NCBI GenBank assembly: GCA_961205875.1
Contig: OY540822.1
Coordinates: 9,736,501-9,800,500, forward strand
From: Sialis fuliginosa
Taxonomy: Eukaryota; Arthropoda; Insecta; Megaloptera; Sialidae
Direction: 5' to 3'
Length of the DNA stretch: 64,000 nt
In this document: positions 45,342-57,700 of the stretch, piece after piece
Position numbering within the stretch: position 1 is the stretch's first letter
How the letters are laid out: every line of letters starts with the position of its first letter
Translations under genes and position numbers: made by a program
The notes under the pieces: model-generated
What the model was told of the DNA's origin: nothing
Databases searched by the model: none
The model's input: only the letters and a program-made list of their open reading frames with translations

Positions 45342-46415
45342 ATGTCGGCCAGCGGCGGCAGCAACAACAATGTGCTCGTGATGGCGATATTCCTGGCGAT
45401 ATGCGTGATATCATTCGTGCATGTGTTCTTATTCCCGGTGTACGAGTTACGGCCACGATCGGGTCCCGCGAGAACCATGGCACAGCTCGAGCAATCGCTA
45501 TGTAGTGCACGGGGCTCCGCAGCAGCCATCGCGGCTTTGGTCGCGTCCGGTCCCGCGGCGACTCGATCTGCAGACATCGCGGCGCGCCCTTGTCCCAGAG
45601 ACGGCATCGTCACTGTAGCCCAAGGCGGTCGTCTCGGTAACCAACTCTGGGAATACGCGAGTGTTTGGGCCGTCGCCAGACGCACCGGGCTCGAGCCATT
45701 CGTGCCCCAGTGTGTCCGCAGGAGGCTAGACAAGGTATTCGCGCACCTCTCGGTTCCCCCGCTACTCACGGTCGCACATTGCCCCACTGGCGAGTTCGTA
45801 CGCTCTCTCGACGCCTGGAACCTGACCGAACAGAGCATTCTCCTGCCGCGCTATTCCATAATGCCGGAAGTCGTTCTCACCTGGCCACAAGACATCCGGC
45901 GCGAGTTCACGTTTCACGAAACTATCACGTCGCAAGCCCAGCGGGTGCTCAAACGCGCGGCGACTGCCACAACGCGTCGGGGACCTCCACAAGCGCACCT
46001 GGTGTTCGTGGCAGTGCATGTTAGACGTACAGATTACAGCTCATATCTGTGGAGAACCAGGAACGTGGCTCCGGCGCGCCCGGACTATTATCGACGGGCG
46101 ATGCGCTACTTCGAAGACAAGTACGGTCGAGTAGTGTTCGTGGTAGTTAGCGACGATCCCAGCTGGTGTCTGAGACACATAGCGGATAGACCTAACGTTT
46201 ACGTCGTAAGCAGAAGTGCAAGCGTGAGTGGGGCCGGAGCAGCTGCTCAGGATCTAGCCGTTATGGCAGCATGCAATCACTCAATCATTGACTACGGTAC
46301 GTTCGGGGTCTGGGGTGCCATCCTGGCTGCCGGGGAGACAGTGCTCTATAACGTATCCCAGCATTCCAGTGTCAGAGTTAGCGAGTTGCTACCGGATTGG
46401 CACGTGTTCTCCTAG
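45342..46415 (+). CDS. Galactoside alpha-1,2-fucosyltransferase (GT11 family)
   Basis: An intronless frame of 357 residues from the ATG at 45342. The frame stays open upstream to an ATG at 45228, but the 45342 start gives the short cytoplasmic tail expected of a type II Golgi enzyme. An N-terminal membrane anchor lies at about 11-32. The GT11 motifs are VAQGGRLGNQLWEYAS near residue 95, VAVHVRRTDY near 224-231 (GDP-fucose binding region) and, near the C-terminus, NHSIIDYGTFGVWGA. Length is close to vertebrate FUT1/FUT2. It should add fucose in alpha-1,2 linkage to a galactose acceptor in the Golgi; the real acceptor is unknown. The gene is strikingly GC- and CpG-rich in AT-rich surroundings, and its codon use differs from the neighbouring genes. 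AATAAA occurs at 46574. Confidence 0.93.
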   Translation: MSASGGSNNNVLVMAIFLAICVISFVHVFLFPVYELRPRSGPARTMAQLEQSLCSARGSAAAIAALVASGPAATRSADIAARPCPRDGIVTVAQGGRLGNQLWEYASVWAVARRTGLEPFVPQCVRRRLDKVFAHLSVPPLLTVAHCPTGEFVRSLDAWNLTEQSILLPRYSIMPEVVLTWPQDIRREFTFHETITSQAQRVLKRAATATTRRGPPQAHLVFVAVHVRRTDYSSYLWRTRNVAPARPDYYRRAMRYFEDKYGRVVFVVVSDDPSWCLRHIADRPNVYVVSRSASVSGAGAAAQDLAVMAACNHSIIDYGTFGVWGAILAAGETVLYNVSQHSSVRVSELLPDWHVFS

Positions 46416-46615
46416 TTTAATCTACGAATATATTCCCTATGTTCAGGGTGCAAGTATGTATATATCGTTGTATCGAAACCCCAATTCAAAACGTTACGTA
46501 CAAATTGTATTCGGTTTTAATCAGTTTTTGTCACAACAAAAGAAAAGCTATCATCACTTTTATAGATATATCAAATAAAATAAAGGTAGGTTATATTTAT
46601 TTTCAGAAATAAATA

Positions 46616-47143
46616 AGGTAGTGGCATCAGTCTTGGCAAGGACCCCAGTAATGGCAAATTTTTAATTAAATGTACTGATATTTGATTACTAGCATTTCTG
46701 AATATTAATTTATATACATTTAACTGTCTTACAGCATGATTTGATGATAATCGGCCAATAGGTGTCAAAATGGTGGAAATTTAAACTAATTATTAGTATA
46801 ATTTATTAATTAATTATTAAATTGTCATAGCAACTGTTTTACATTGTTTCAAATTTGACGATTCTTTCTTTTATATCTTTTGTGTCGTAGTACTTATCAT
46901 TTTGTAATCATTAGCAAGTATCCATCACTGCGTGCTCATTACTGGTTTTACTGGAGAAAAAACATGAACAAAATAAAAGGCTATAATTTAAAAAAAACAG
47001 ACTATATTTGGGGACTTTGGTAATTTAATTGATTAAATAAAGAGTTACTTATTTTATTAGTAACATGAGTTCATGAGAATTACAAAAAACAAGCCCAAAC
47101 CGAAAACTTGCTCTTATAGCGGCCATAACTGGTGACTTTACCT
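46616..47143. mobile_element. AGGTA-ended MITE, complete copy
   Basis: The ends are AGGTAGTGGCATCAG and CTGGTGACTTTACCT, with TA on both sides. It lies in the orientation opposite to the copy at 35458 and is about 40 bp beyond the fucosyltransferase polyadenylation signal. Confidence 0.85.
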
Positions 47144-47930
47144 TATTTTTCTATTTATGTATGTGAAACAACAATCACCGATAAAGATAATGCTAGAAAA
47201 AATCAATAGATTTCTGTTAAATTCCCTCGACTATATTGTGACATAAACATATTAAAATCTAATACAATCTAATTATATTTTTAATAGGGGCATAAAACAA
47301 TCAAATAAAATATGTACAGGTTGGTTCCCAAAACACTCTACGACTTATTTTCTTGATAGTGTTTGGGGCAGTTCATGTTCTGAAGAAACTGATAATATGA
47401 GGAGTGTAGGAACGTATAGTTATTTATAATATATTCAAATCGTTTACTATTTATGTATTGAAAGCTTTGAATTGTTATTGCAATTTTGACCAAATGGGTA
47501 ACATATGACAGTTTGTTTTAAATAACATATGTATTTATATTAAAGTTGTGAAACGACGCACCCGCGCCCGCGATGCTTGTCATTGTTCCTACGCTCCTGG
47601 TGTAAATAGGTATGGCTATGTATATATTTTGCACCATCTGTATAATACATCTGTGATCTACGTTTCCAAATTTTTTATGTGCCAATACATTCGATGTTTG
47701 TAAATCCGTGTGACCTGATATATTGTAAATGTATGTAATTTCTTAATCTATATCAATATTATACTGTGATATTTAAAATAAGTGAGTGTGGTAATTTTTA
47801 ATAAGTATATATACAACATAAAAAAATGCAAATTATTTGTAAAATGTTGATATTTATATATGAATTCAAGAATATTTGCTAATTTTAGTGTATATTTCAA
47901 AATATATATTGTATTGTATTATATCCATAT
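47144..47930. other. Intergenic, no gene
   Basis: AT-rich sequence with no supported gene or clear repeat. Confidence 0.5.
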
Positions 47931-48537
47931 TAGGGTGCTTTTTTTTCGGCCCCGCAGGATCAAAATAATATAATTGTCCTAAAATTTCAGACTCGTAGAT
48001 CATACCTGTGGACGGCGCAAACCGAGTCTTTTTCCCATTTGATTAACATAGGAAAAATTACTTTTTTACTTACGCGTGAATATCTCGTTGAAAAATTTAT
48101 TTATTTTAATTTCTTACAGCAGCATATCATAGAGAATTAAATTTCTTACAAAAAAGATCCCAAGTGCTCAATTCATAGATCGAATATTTTTAAAGATATG
48201 TTCGTTTAAACATTATCATAAAAAGTACAATCCAATTTTTATGATAATTTTTAAACAAACATTTCTTAAAATTTATTGGATTTATGAATTGAGCACTTAA
48301 TTCTCTACAAAATATTCTACTGAGAAATTTTCAAAAAAACATTTTTTCAACAAGATATTCACGCGTAAGTAAGAAAGTAATTTTTCCCATGCTAATCAAA
48401 TGAGAAAAAGACTCGGTTTGCGCCGTCCACAGGTTTGATCTATGGGTCTGAAATTTTGGGACAATTAACTTTTGATCCAAAGCTAAAACATAGGTCTGCG
48501 GGACCGAAAAAATATAAATAAATAAAAAAACACCCTA
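47931..48537. mobile_element. 607-bp foldback MITE, TAGGGTG ends, 7/8 target duplication
   Basis: TAGGGTGCTTTTTTTTCGG and its complement form the ends. ATCCATAT on the left and ATCTATAT on the right fit an aged 8-bp duplication. The arms include ACTCGGTTTGCGCCGTCCAC and TTACTTACGCGTGAATAT, inverted. Confidence 0.85.
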
Positions 48538-48647
48538 ATCTATATATGTATTAACCCTCCAATGATGGCGCCAAGTATGTCAAACACGCATATATATATT
48601 TATACCATAAAAAATAATACTTTGAGTACGTTTACACAGCGCTGTTG

Positions 48648-48889
48648 CAGTAGCGTACCGTGGGGGGGCAAAGGGGGCATTTGCCCCGGGCGGCAGTTTG
48701 TTAAGGGCGGTAAATTTGAGGTTGCAACCAAAAAAAAATCTAAATTACTAGAAATGCGCAAAATTGTGAATTGCCAGCGGTAAATACGAAAAAAAGGTCT
48801 TCAATTTTTTATATTTAACATATAGTGCAAGAGGGGGGCGGCAAATTTGCCATCTGCCCCGGGCGGCAGTAACCTACGGTACACCACTG
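48648..48889. mobile_element. hAT MITE with exact 8-bp target duplication (CGCTGTTG)
   Basis: CAGTAGCGTACCGTGGG and CCTACGGTACACCACTG form the ends. CGCTGTTG flanks both sides (48640-48647 and 48890-48897). The interior is G-rich, with TGCCCCGGGCGGCAG twice. Confidence 0.93.
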
Positions 48890-48903
48890 CGCTGTTGTTC
48901 CAG

Positions 48904-49099
48904 TTTTACTATAACCGATGTAGTTAAACCGTTTTAAGCGATGATGTTTACATATACGAGAATAAGTAACGTCAGCTGGAATTATAAATCAGATTTAGTC
49001 ATGCTATGCCTATAGGTCAACAGGAATAGCATAACTAAACCTGATTAGCCATCTACACGTATTTTTAAACCCGGTTTTACTACATCGGATACAGTAAAA
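48904..49099. mobile_element. Short foldback MITE
   Basis: TTTTACTATAACCGATGTAG pairs with CTACATCGGATACAGTAAAA. Inner segments around CCTGATTAG / CAGATTTAG also pair weakly. Confidence 0.65.
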
Positions 49100-49493
49100 T
49101 CGAAATAACGTACTCATTGTGAAGTAGATAACATGAAAGATACAGAACTTTCATCTATGTTTTTTTTATCACGGTTTTTATCAGATTCAAAAAAACTGCA
49201 TGACTGACTTTTTCAACATAATTTTCATAAATATTAAATGTGTCTAGCACATTATTTAAAAAGGAAAATCCTTTGTGTCCGGGAGACTTGGCGCCACTGC
49301 ATACAAAGAAAAGGTTCACTTTTGGGTCGATTTTGATACCAGTACTTTTCGAAAAAAATAAAACAAATACAAAAAACATTCCATTTGACTGCGTGTAAAT
49401 TAAATTTATAAAATTTTACTGAGGTTACAAATACATGTTCTGCTCACTTCGCTTCTGGTTGTGCAAACAAAGTAATAAAAACTTATGGAACTA

Positions 49494-49551
49494 GCCATAG
49501 ACATACCTGTCCTGCTAGAAATAAGATAAGCAGGACAGGTATGTCTATGGC
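49494..49551. repeat. Perfect 23-bp hairpin with 12-base loop
   Basis: GCCATAGACATACCTGTCCT and three more bases are exactly complementary to 49529-49551, around a loop at 49517-49528. Perfect pairing suggests a minimal foldback repeat rather than a microRNA gene, which normally has bulges. Confidence 0.85.
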
Positions 49552-49929
49552 CTCAGCCTTAAAAAAATGTATTAATATATGATGTGATTTCTATTGATTT
49601 ATAAAGATAATTTTATATTAAAATTATTTTAGAATTTTATGAACATAGTATTTTTTAAAAAGAATATAAATATTTAAGACAAAGATAAAATATTTTCTTA
49701 AAAATCGAAATTATATTGGTTAAATAATTAGCAAATATTCTTTATTTTCTGTCTTTTCTCCATATTTCATAATTTTAGTACCTATAATAAATTATATATA
49801 TATATATACATAAATGTGAATGTAAATTTATATATTCTTTAAAAATATCAAATATATATTGTATATACATATTTAAACATACGTCAAATATTTTTTTTCC
49901 TATCCATATTTATATTATACCAGCAGACC

Positions 49930-50235
49930 AGCCCAGCCTTCGCAAAGGAGTTAATATTTTATCCCCTGTCACGTATGGAGAGTTGTGATTAGTTTCATTA
50001 GATCCGGCAGGAAAAATACCACGGAGGTGGGGGTTAAATCCTACTTGATTTACTATTATCGTCACTGCTTATTCCTTATGTTACCTAACGTAACAAAATA
50101 TATACTACTAAAACTTGGTCAAAGAACATATCTATGAATTAAAAAAAAAACACGTAAATCGGATAAGTGGTTCTCGAGTTATAAACGTACAGACAGACAG
50201 AGGGAGAGACGTTGAGATTTATAATATATATGGAT
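49930..50235 (+). repeat. Retroposon-like fragment ending in CAGACAGACAGA
   Basis: GATCCGGCAGGAAAAATACC and the TGTCACGTATGGAGAGTTGT block are diverged copies of 19600-19660. The 3' part ends ACGTACAGACAGACAGAGG, typical of LINE/SINE tails in arthropods. Not coding. Confidence 0.5.
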
Positions 50236-50502
50236 AACCAAACAAATTTATATCTGTCATGGATGCCAAAAATATTTCTAGCTAATTTGTAAGAGGTATA
50301 ATATTTAATATATCATGAATTTTTTCATCGATTATTGCCTTAAAAAATGAATTCAACATTATAGTTTGTTTTATTTAAGAATGGGCAAAATGCCAGACAG
50401 ATTCACAATAACACAATTTTAACTGACGCAATACACCATATTAGTTATTCTAAAAATGTGTATTATATTATCGACATTAGGATATTAGAAAACTAATATT
50501 CA

Positions 50503-50777
50503 TAGAGATTGGAAAAATAATTTTTCAATTATTGCGTAAAAATGCATTTATTGTAATTTTTATTACATATCTCCACCGTTTTCAGAAAACTGGTTTGAAC
50601 ACAATTTGAAATCAACTATTTGCAACTACCTTTTCAACTATTTGCGACACTTTTTACTGCTTCGTTTGCACTAATTATTTTTAAATCGTAAAAAAAACTA
50701 TTTACCAACTATTTTCCGAAAAAAAATTCAACTAGTAACTATTTCATTGAAAATAACAACTATTTTTTCAATTTCTA
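50503..50777. mobile_element. hAT MITE with exact 8-bp target duplication (AATATTCA)
   Basis: TAGAGATTGGAAAAATA starts the left end, and the right end is the diverged complement TTTTCAATTTCTA. AATATTCA flanks both sides (50495-50502 and 50778-50785). It is a shorter copy of the 41066-41544 element in opposite orientation. Confidence 0.9.
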
Positions 50778-50785
50778 AATATTCA

Positions 50786-52586
50786 TAATACAAAGGTGAG
50801 TTTTATTTCTTACAAATTAAAAAAAAATCATAGAATAGTGCCTGTGTGAATCCGTACCGTCTAATCTCCGCCCACCACTGCAATCTTAAATGAAACAGAC
50901 TATAGTTATAGATAATAACTTTTAATTCGAAAAATTCAGATTTTTTTGGGACGTCTACTGAGGATGGCAGATCCAAAAACAATTTTTTTAGTTACAGCAT
51001 CTACATAGGTGAATTGAAAATAGTCTAAATGGATTGAAGGAAGGTATAGGAAAGTAAAAATAAATGTATTAATAAAAATAAATACGCCCCTGTCCTGTAT
51101 ATTAGAAATACCCAAATCAACAGGTGCTTTTTTCACACGTAATTTTAACATTAATTATTAGATATTCACAAGTTGAAAAGTAAAGTAGTAATTTAAGACA
51201 TTATAAATAATTCAGGAATTTATTAAGGAACTTTCTATAATTGTTAAATTAATTAATAATAGATAAAGCAAGAGGATAATGAAGGAAAATGACTTTAAAT
51301 AAAACAATAATGTTTATAGATATATTTATTTTTTAATAGATTTTATGATTTTTTCCTAAAAATATATAATTGTTTTTTTTCCTATTTAGTTTATCCTACA
51401 ATAATACTATGAAATTTATTTGTAAAGTATACAGTGAAAACTGCATTATTAAAAATATACAAAAGGATAAAAATGATATGAAAAATATTTCATACATAGC
51501 AAGTCTTAGAAAAAATTTAGCACCAAAAAATAAAACGATATATGAAATAATCTTCATAAAAAATGATTTTAGAATATCCTTTAACTATTTAATCACAGAA
51601 AAAAATAAAATATATATAAATTATTTAACAATTTTCTTCATAAAATTTCTATAAATAAAATATCAAAATAACAGAAATAAAAATAACAAACATAAAAGTT
51701 TCTCTAAAAATATTTTCGATACGCCTATAGATCAAATAATTTCTGCAGTTATAAAATTAATTGTTAAGATAATCTATAATTTAAAATCAAACTACTACAA
51801 TTTAATAAAACAAATCTAAAATATCTACCCCTAATTTTAGGAACACTTTTTTTTATTTCCATAACATCAAAAACTCTAGTAACAGATCATAATTTAATTT
51901 ATAAAAAAATGATATTTTCTATAATTTTAAAATTGCTTCAAACATTTAAATTATGAAATAAACTACTCTATATTACTTACGAAAATAGATTTATATATAC
52001 TTTAACAAAAATAATATCTTCTCTTTTATTGCCACATTGGTTTTCTAAAAATTATATATTTTCATTGAATTTAAGAAAAATTACTGCAAATTCCAAACAG
52101 ATTTCACTGTAAAACATAATAGGCTGTATTGATAAAATTATAATAGCACAATACATTGGGCTATTTCAGCCCTGATATTACCACGTCTACAGCCATTATT
52201 CTATTACATATAACTTGAATATTCAGTGTCACAGCTTATTTTTTTTTACACGCATTAAAAATATTAATATCTACAGATATAGGCACTATTTTATTAAAAT
52301 ATCATAATTTACCAGTATTCCCCAACCTTTCTTGGGCCATTATCACTAAATAAATAATATCATCACCTTACTTGAGGAGAGAAATTAAAAAATAAGAGGG
52401 AACACCTATATATTACATTGCAGGATCAATAACTTCCTCTCTGATGATTTGAAAAAAAAAGTGCAAGAGTTTTTCAAAATTTTAATTTGAACAAAATCAC
52501 TGAAAGTGAAAGTTTAATTTTTCTACCAAAAAGAATCTAGTATGTTCGTTAATGTTTCCTGAAAATTTCAGACTAACCCTCTAATG
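50786..52586. other. Extremely AT-rich stretch, no supported gene
   Basis: A lysine/asparagine/isoleucine-rich open frame of 94 codons (51370-51654) is present. It has no motif and could arise by chance in such composition. No repeat structure is obvious. Confidence 0.4.
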
Positions 52587-53032
52587 CAGCGGTTTTTAAA
52601 CTTATGTGTTCTAAGGACCCCTTTTTGAACAATTATTTTTCAGGGATCTCCCCTTTTAACAGAAAAACAAAAAAGGTCGTTAGATACTACAATGTAAAAA
52701 TACTTTAATTAATTTTTTTTTCCCTCTAATTGCACAACACTACCTTGAGGAGAATCATTTTGGCTACACGAGATGTAAGTTTCGTTACTGTAACTTCAGT
52801 AGTTCGGCCACAAAGTTGAGTGCAAAAAGAATACTATTGTATCTCAAAAAAATTAAATAACTTTTGCTGAGGGTTCGTGAAACATGTTTGGCATAAATTA
52901 AAGTACATTTCTATTTACCAGTGATTAATTAGTATCTAACAACTTTCTTTGTTTTTATGTCAAGGGGGGGATCCCTGAAAAATAATTGTTTAAAAAGGAG
53001 TCCCTAGACCATATAAGCTTAAGAACTTGGTG
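52587..53032. mobile_element. hAT-like MITE, diverged ends
   Basis: The left end is CAGCGGTTTTTAAACTTATG; the right end in complement is CACCAAGTTCTTAAGCTTAT. Inner CAGGGATCTCC / GGATCCCTGAAAAATAATTG blocks pair. It shares its interior with 43492-43680. No target duplication survives. Confidence 0.7.
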
Positions 53033-54323
53033 TTCGCCCTTAAATAATGTTACCAGCATATAAATTAATATGTATAATATATTGTCATAACTTTCATTCA
53101 TGATAAAATAAATTAAAAATACATCTTTCGATAAAAATTTTCTGTTAGTTTATTTACAATTTGTACAAAATCATTCGGAATGTAAATTAAAAACGTATTT
53201 TTGATTTAAAAAATAAAAATCAATAATAGCCCTCAAAATTATTGGACAACATCATTATTATTTGTTTGTACAATCGTTTCAGACTTATAATATGACAAAA
53301 GTCTTTTTAATAAGGCACAGTATAATAATATTTGACACATTACGTTTTGTATTTGTTCTTCTTAAACCCAATTCAATAATTCTATCTCACCTCCGATCCA
53401 TCTTCGAGTACCCCTGGTTGAGGACAACTATTTATAACAATTCTATGAGTATGGCAGACTATATGAGCCCTACGCTACATAATTTAAGCCTCTAAAGTAA
53501 TCAGTTTCTCGTCTATATATGTAAATAAGCACACGTTGTTTGCTGTTATAAGAAATACGATTTCAAATATTTTCTAAACATTCCCAATTCAAATAAAAAA
53601 CACGAGAACAATAATATTACTTTTTCCAAATTGATAAATAATTAAAAACTAGAATAACATCTTGCTACATTATTTTTATTTGTGTTTTAAATTAGTATGT
53701 CCTTATTTTATCCTAGACTTACGATGGAATAACTCACATTAAGTTAGTAAAAGTCTAACAAAACTTAAGTGATATCATAACTCTCCGTTTTAATAAAATA
53801 TCATAATAATCCAAATACACGTAGGGCTCTTCAAATAAGATCAAAACTTATAATCGTAATCTATTTGTAACTAATTAGAAACCTATTTAACAAAAAACAA
53901 CTCTAAAACTTCTAGCTTCAGAGAAAAATACTTGTCTACGACATAATTACTATGTCTCATAAGTTTAATAATGCCTCTAAAATGTGCTAGCATTGTACCT
54001 CCAAATCAATTCGTATAAAAATAAACACGTGGACAAAAATAACACAAATTTATTTTTTATTATTCTGTTGATCGCCCTTTCAAAAATAAATACAGTAGAC
54101 ATCTGTTATTATGATCAAATAACTCACTAACAAAGGGAATATCATTTTAAAGACTAAAAATATTGCTAAATGTAACTTTTGGTTCATCAAACTATCAAGA
54201 GATATTTGCTCAATATGCAGACCAAATTTGACATTCATGCCAAAAAGCTTTTTCGAGAAAACTATACATATACTCTGGCAGTTTTATGAACTTCGGTTTA
54301 AAATTTTGTACACATATACTTAA
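53033..54323. other. Intergenic, no gene
   Basis: AT-rich, no motif-bearing open frame and no clear repeat. Confidence 0.5.
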
Positions 54324-54542
54324 GGGGTAACATCACTCTAGTGGCCGAAAAAAAGGCCTGACTTGATGATTTTTTTGGAAGTATAATAAAAGGAATGGGA
54401 AATTTTTTTTTGTTATTATTTTTGTACAAAATGATGGTAAGAGAGCCAATTTTCGAAATGATCTTTTTAAAAAAACACCTCCAGTAGCATTGTTTAAGCA
54501 AAAAAAAAGTGATTTTTTTAAATTCTAGAGTGGTGTTACCCC
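54324..54542. mobile_element. piggyBac-type MITE with TTAA target duplication
   Basis: TTAA, then GGGGTAACATCACTCTAG at the left; CTAGAGTGGTGTTACCCC, then TTAA at the right. The inverted ends match over 18 bp with one mismatch, and both TTAA copies are exact. Confidence 0.9.
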
Positions 54543-54782
54543 TTAAGTAAAAACAAAATAAGATTCCCTCCTTGAATTTTCTACCTGCAATTATCAACAA
54601 TCAAACCTATTATAATATTTTGAAATATATAAATTATTGCTTATTAGGATAAAATTTTATTGAATTTTTGTTGCTCCATGATTATAATAACTAATGTCTA
54701 TTGTATTAAAAATTTAGTACGTATAAAAAAACGTTTGGTTCTACTCACTGGCATTGATTTAAAGGTATTACTGAGTTACTTT

Positions 54783-57700
54783 TCACACTCCCATGTCTAT
54801 ATCTCCGATGAGAGGGTCCGTGTCGATGGACTGCGGCGAAGGCGGTGAGAACAGCATTGGGTTCTTGTGCTGGGAGAGCATTGGATCGGCGTGTCGATGC
54901 AGCAGTTCTTCAGAGTGGTTCTCGTCTTCCATTACTTCAGCCAAGGCTGCGTTCGTTGCTTCCGTTATGACGTCTGGCATCTGTCAAACAGATTTTTTTA
55001 AACCGTACACAAGAAATTAGCTTGTTTTAATTAATTACCTTTATACAATGTTCATGATTATTATTAATTTTTTCTAAGGACATCGGAGGTTGCCATTGAA
55101 AATCAGAAATTGGAAGACCGTGTGATTTAACTTGCATTTCAAGTTCCTAAAAACGTTTTGTTTTTAAATATAATAATAAAAGATAATTGATATATTTTAC
55201 TTACGTGTATTCTTAAAAGTAATTTTTTATTTTCGTTTTCTATTTTACGATGTTTTACTTCGTCTTGTCTCAGCCTTTGAATTTCGTGTTTCAAACATTT
55301 AATATACTCCACAGATGACTTTAGTATTGTGCCTTTATTGGGTCTGATATCTTTCACGATTTCGTAATACGGATCGTTATTTTTTGGTAGCAATGTACCT
55401 AATTCTTTTATACGATCGTTTATATTAAACCTTCGACGTCTTTCGACTGAAAAACAAATTTTGTATTAGCCCAACCTGACGTAAGTTAAATAATGCAATT
55501 ACTGCTTACTCATATTGTGGTTATCTTTCTTAATACGGTCCTTAGTTAATGCTTGTAATTCAATGTCACTTAAAATAATAGGTTCGTGTTTTATTTGTAA
55601 GTCAGATGTATTTAACCCGCTGCTGCTGTTACAACTGTCTTTGTCCACAGCGCCCATGCTATCCGCAGCTAAAGAATTCGATTCCAGAGAAAGTAAATCA
55701 TCTACGACAAAATCTTCAGCCTGAAAATATATTTAACTTAAAAAATAATGTGTAAAAGTGGATAAGTTTTTAAAATTATTTGAAAAAATAACAATTTTCT
55801 CAACTGAATATTGTAGATAGGTTTTAATTATTTTCTTGGTACATATTTATTAGAAAATAATTATTTTTCTATTTATATCAGTTATATTGTATTTCATTAG
55901 ATGTTAGTATCTATGCTTTGTTATTGTTTTTTTATTTTGGCATCAAACGCTAATACTAATGAAGAGAATTGATTACCCGTAAAAATACGTCTAATCGTAG
56001 GTAGTGTTAACATTAAATATTTATATATTGTACTCAATACTTAAAAAAAGGTATATAGACTGTTTTAAGTAAAAATATTAGTGTGATAATTATTATAATT
56101 AAATTTGAAAATAATTATTTATTTTAATGTGTGTGCCAAGAAAATGTTGCATTTGTGGCGTTTTGTTAGCACACATTTCATTATATTTGTATTGGTTTTT
56201 TGATTATTGACAGTTGGATAGCTTATCTGGAGGTGATCTAGGGTTAGGAAGTGCGGCAGTGGACACTCGTGTACGACTCACAGGTCTACATATGGGAAAA
56301 AACATCTAAGAAATTTGTGTACCACAGATGTTTGGTTTTTTGTTGTTATATTTATATTTTCTGATAAAAAGGCTGTTTGTACGTATCAACTACGTTATCC
56401 ACCACTTTTGTAAAATTTCTCCACATGTATTTTAATTGATGCAAATGACTATAACAGAATGTTACCAAAAGTGCAGTTAATATTAACGGCATCAAGCATT
56501 TAACTATATTATATAAATATTGTGTGTCACGGTTTTAACAAAATGTATCCAACTGAATGTACTTAACTATTTTAGCTCCTCATTAATAAATATCTAAAAC
56601 AATTGTCATACTGAAACTATTCTAGATATCTATTGAGATAAAAATATGTGATGTAATTATTGACAAATAAACATTTTTAACCCTTACAAGTGTCAAGCAC
56701 ATTATGTTTTTTCCATAGTAACATAATTTGTGCAGTTTTAATTTTTATTTTCAATATTTTATAGAAAAATAAGCATTTTTTCTAAACCTATTTCATTACA
56801 TAAAAAAGTCATAGATACATTTTTAATAGTATATATTTTAGTATACAAAGAAAGGGTTAAATCATGGTCATATGTTATATAGTAAATAGGAGACAACTTA
56901 ACCTAAAACTTTGCATTGTTTAGTTTAGTAAATATTGAAAAATAAATACCTCTGAAGCACTGGTAGCTGCTGAACTCAAACTAGGTGAAATAGGGTTTCT
57001 ATCTGGACTTGCAGTGACACCTGTATTCAAGCTAGATAATTTGTGGTTGTAAGCCGTGGGTACGACAGTGTTATTTGAACTTATCGGCTCTGACTTCGAA
57101 TAATCCATGTTCTGATGTTGGGCTCCGCCCACCATTCCAGTGAAGTTGCCGTTGGCAGAATTGTAACTGTTTCCTCCATGTTGAAATGATTCGTTTATGA
57201 ACTGCCGTACTTGACTTTTACATTTTTCAATCACATGGTAGCGAGTCGGATTCTCTAACACGGTTTGTACCTTAAAAAAATAAATAAAGAATATTTTACG
57301 AATTCAGTTGACCCCACAAATAACAATATAGTTTACCTTGAGAACCTGCGGAGGCACTTCGATACCTATATTTTGTAAAGGTACTCGGACCGGCTCGTTT
57401 GTCTGCGGGTAAAGGCAGGGTTCTTCGATTTGCTGCTGGCGTCTGTTGGCTTCACGTTGCTGCAACTGTTGTTGCTGCTCGCGCATCAAGTGCAGCTTCA
57501 GCTGGGTCCGAGATGTAGGCGTCACGGTCTTGAACGTCGGCGGACTGAAAAACCACACATGTGCATTGTTGTTCCACCCGTTATGGACGGTCACTTACTG
57601 TGATAGTTCATGGCAAAACTCTTCGCTATCTCTAATCGCGTTTATGTGTATTAGTCTCAAACGCACCGAACTCATTGTAATTAATGTCTTATTTTGGTTT

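Noticed and set aside
45269..45838. Long minus-strand frame opposite the fucosyltransferase
   Set aside because: GC-rich coding DNA leaves the opposite strand open; the plus-strand protein carries the GT11 motifs.
49155..49379. 74-codon minus-strand open frame
   Set aside because: No recognisable motif, no splice or start context, and it overlaps repeat-rich DNA; chance frame is likelier.
51370..51654. 94-codon AT-rich frame, considered as a fragment of endosymbiont or mitochondrial DNA
   Set aside because: Composition alone suggests it; no recognisable bacterial or mitochondrial protein and no neighbouring organelle-like gene.
54298..54600. 100-codon minus-strand frame
   Set aside because: It spans the piggyBac-type MITE at 54324-54542 and has no protein-like features.
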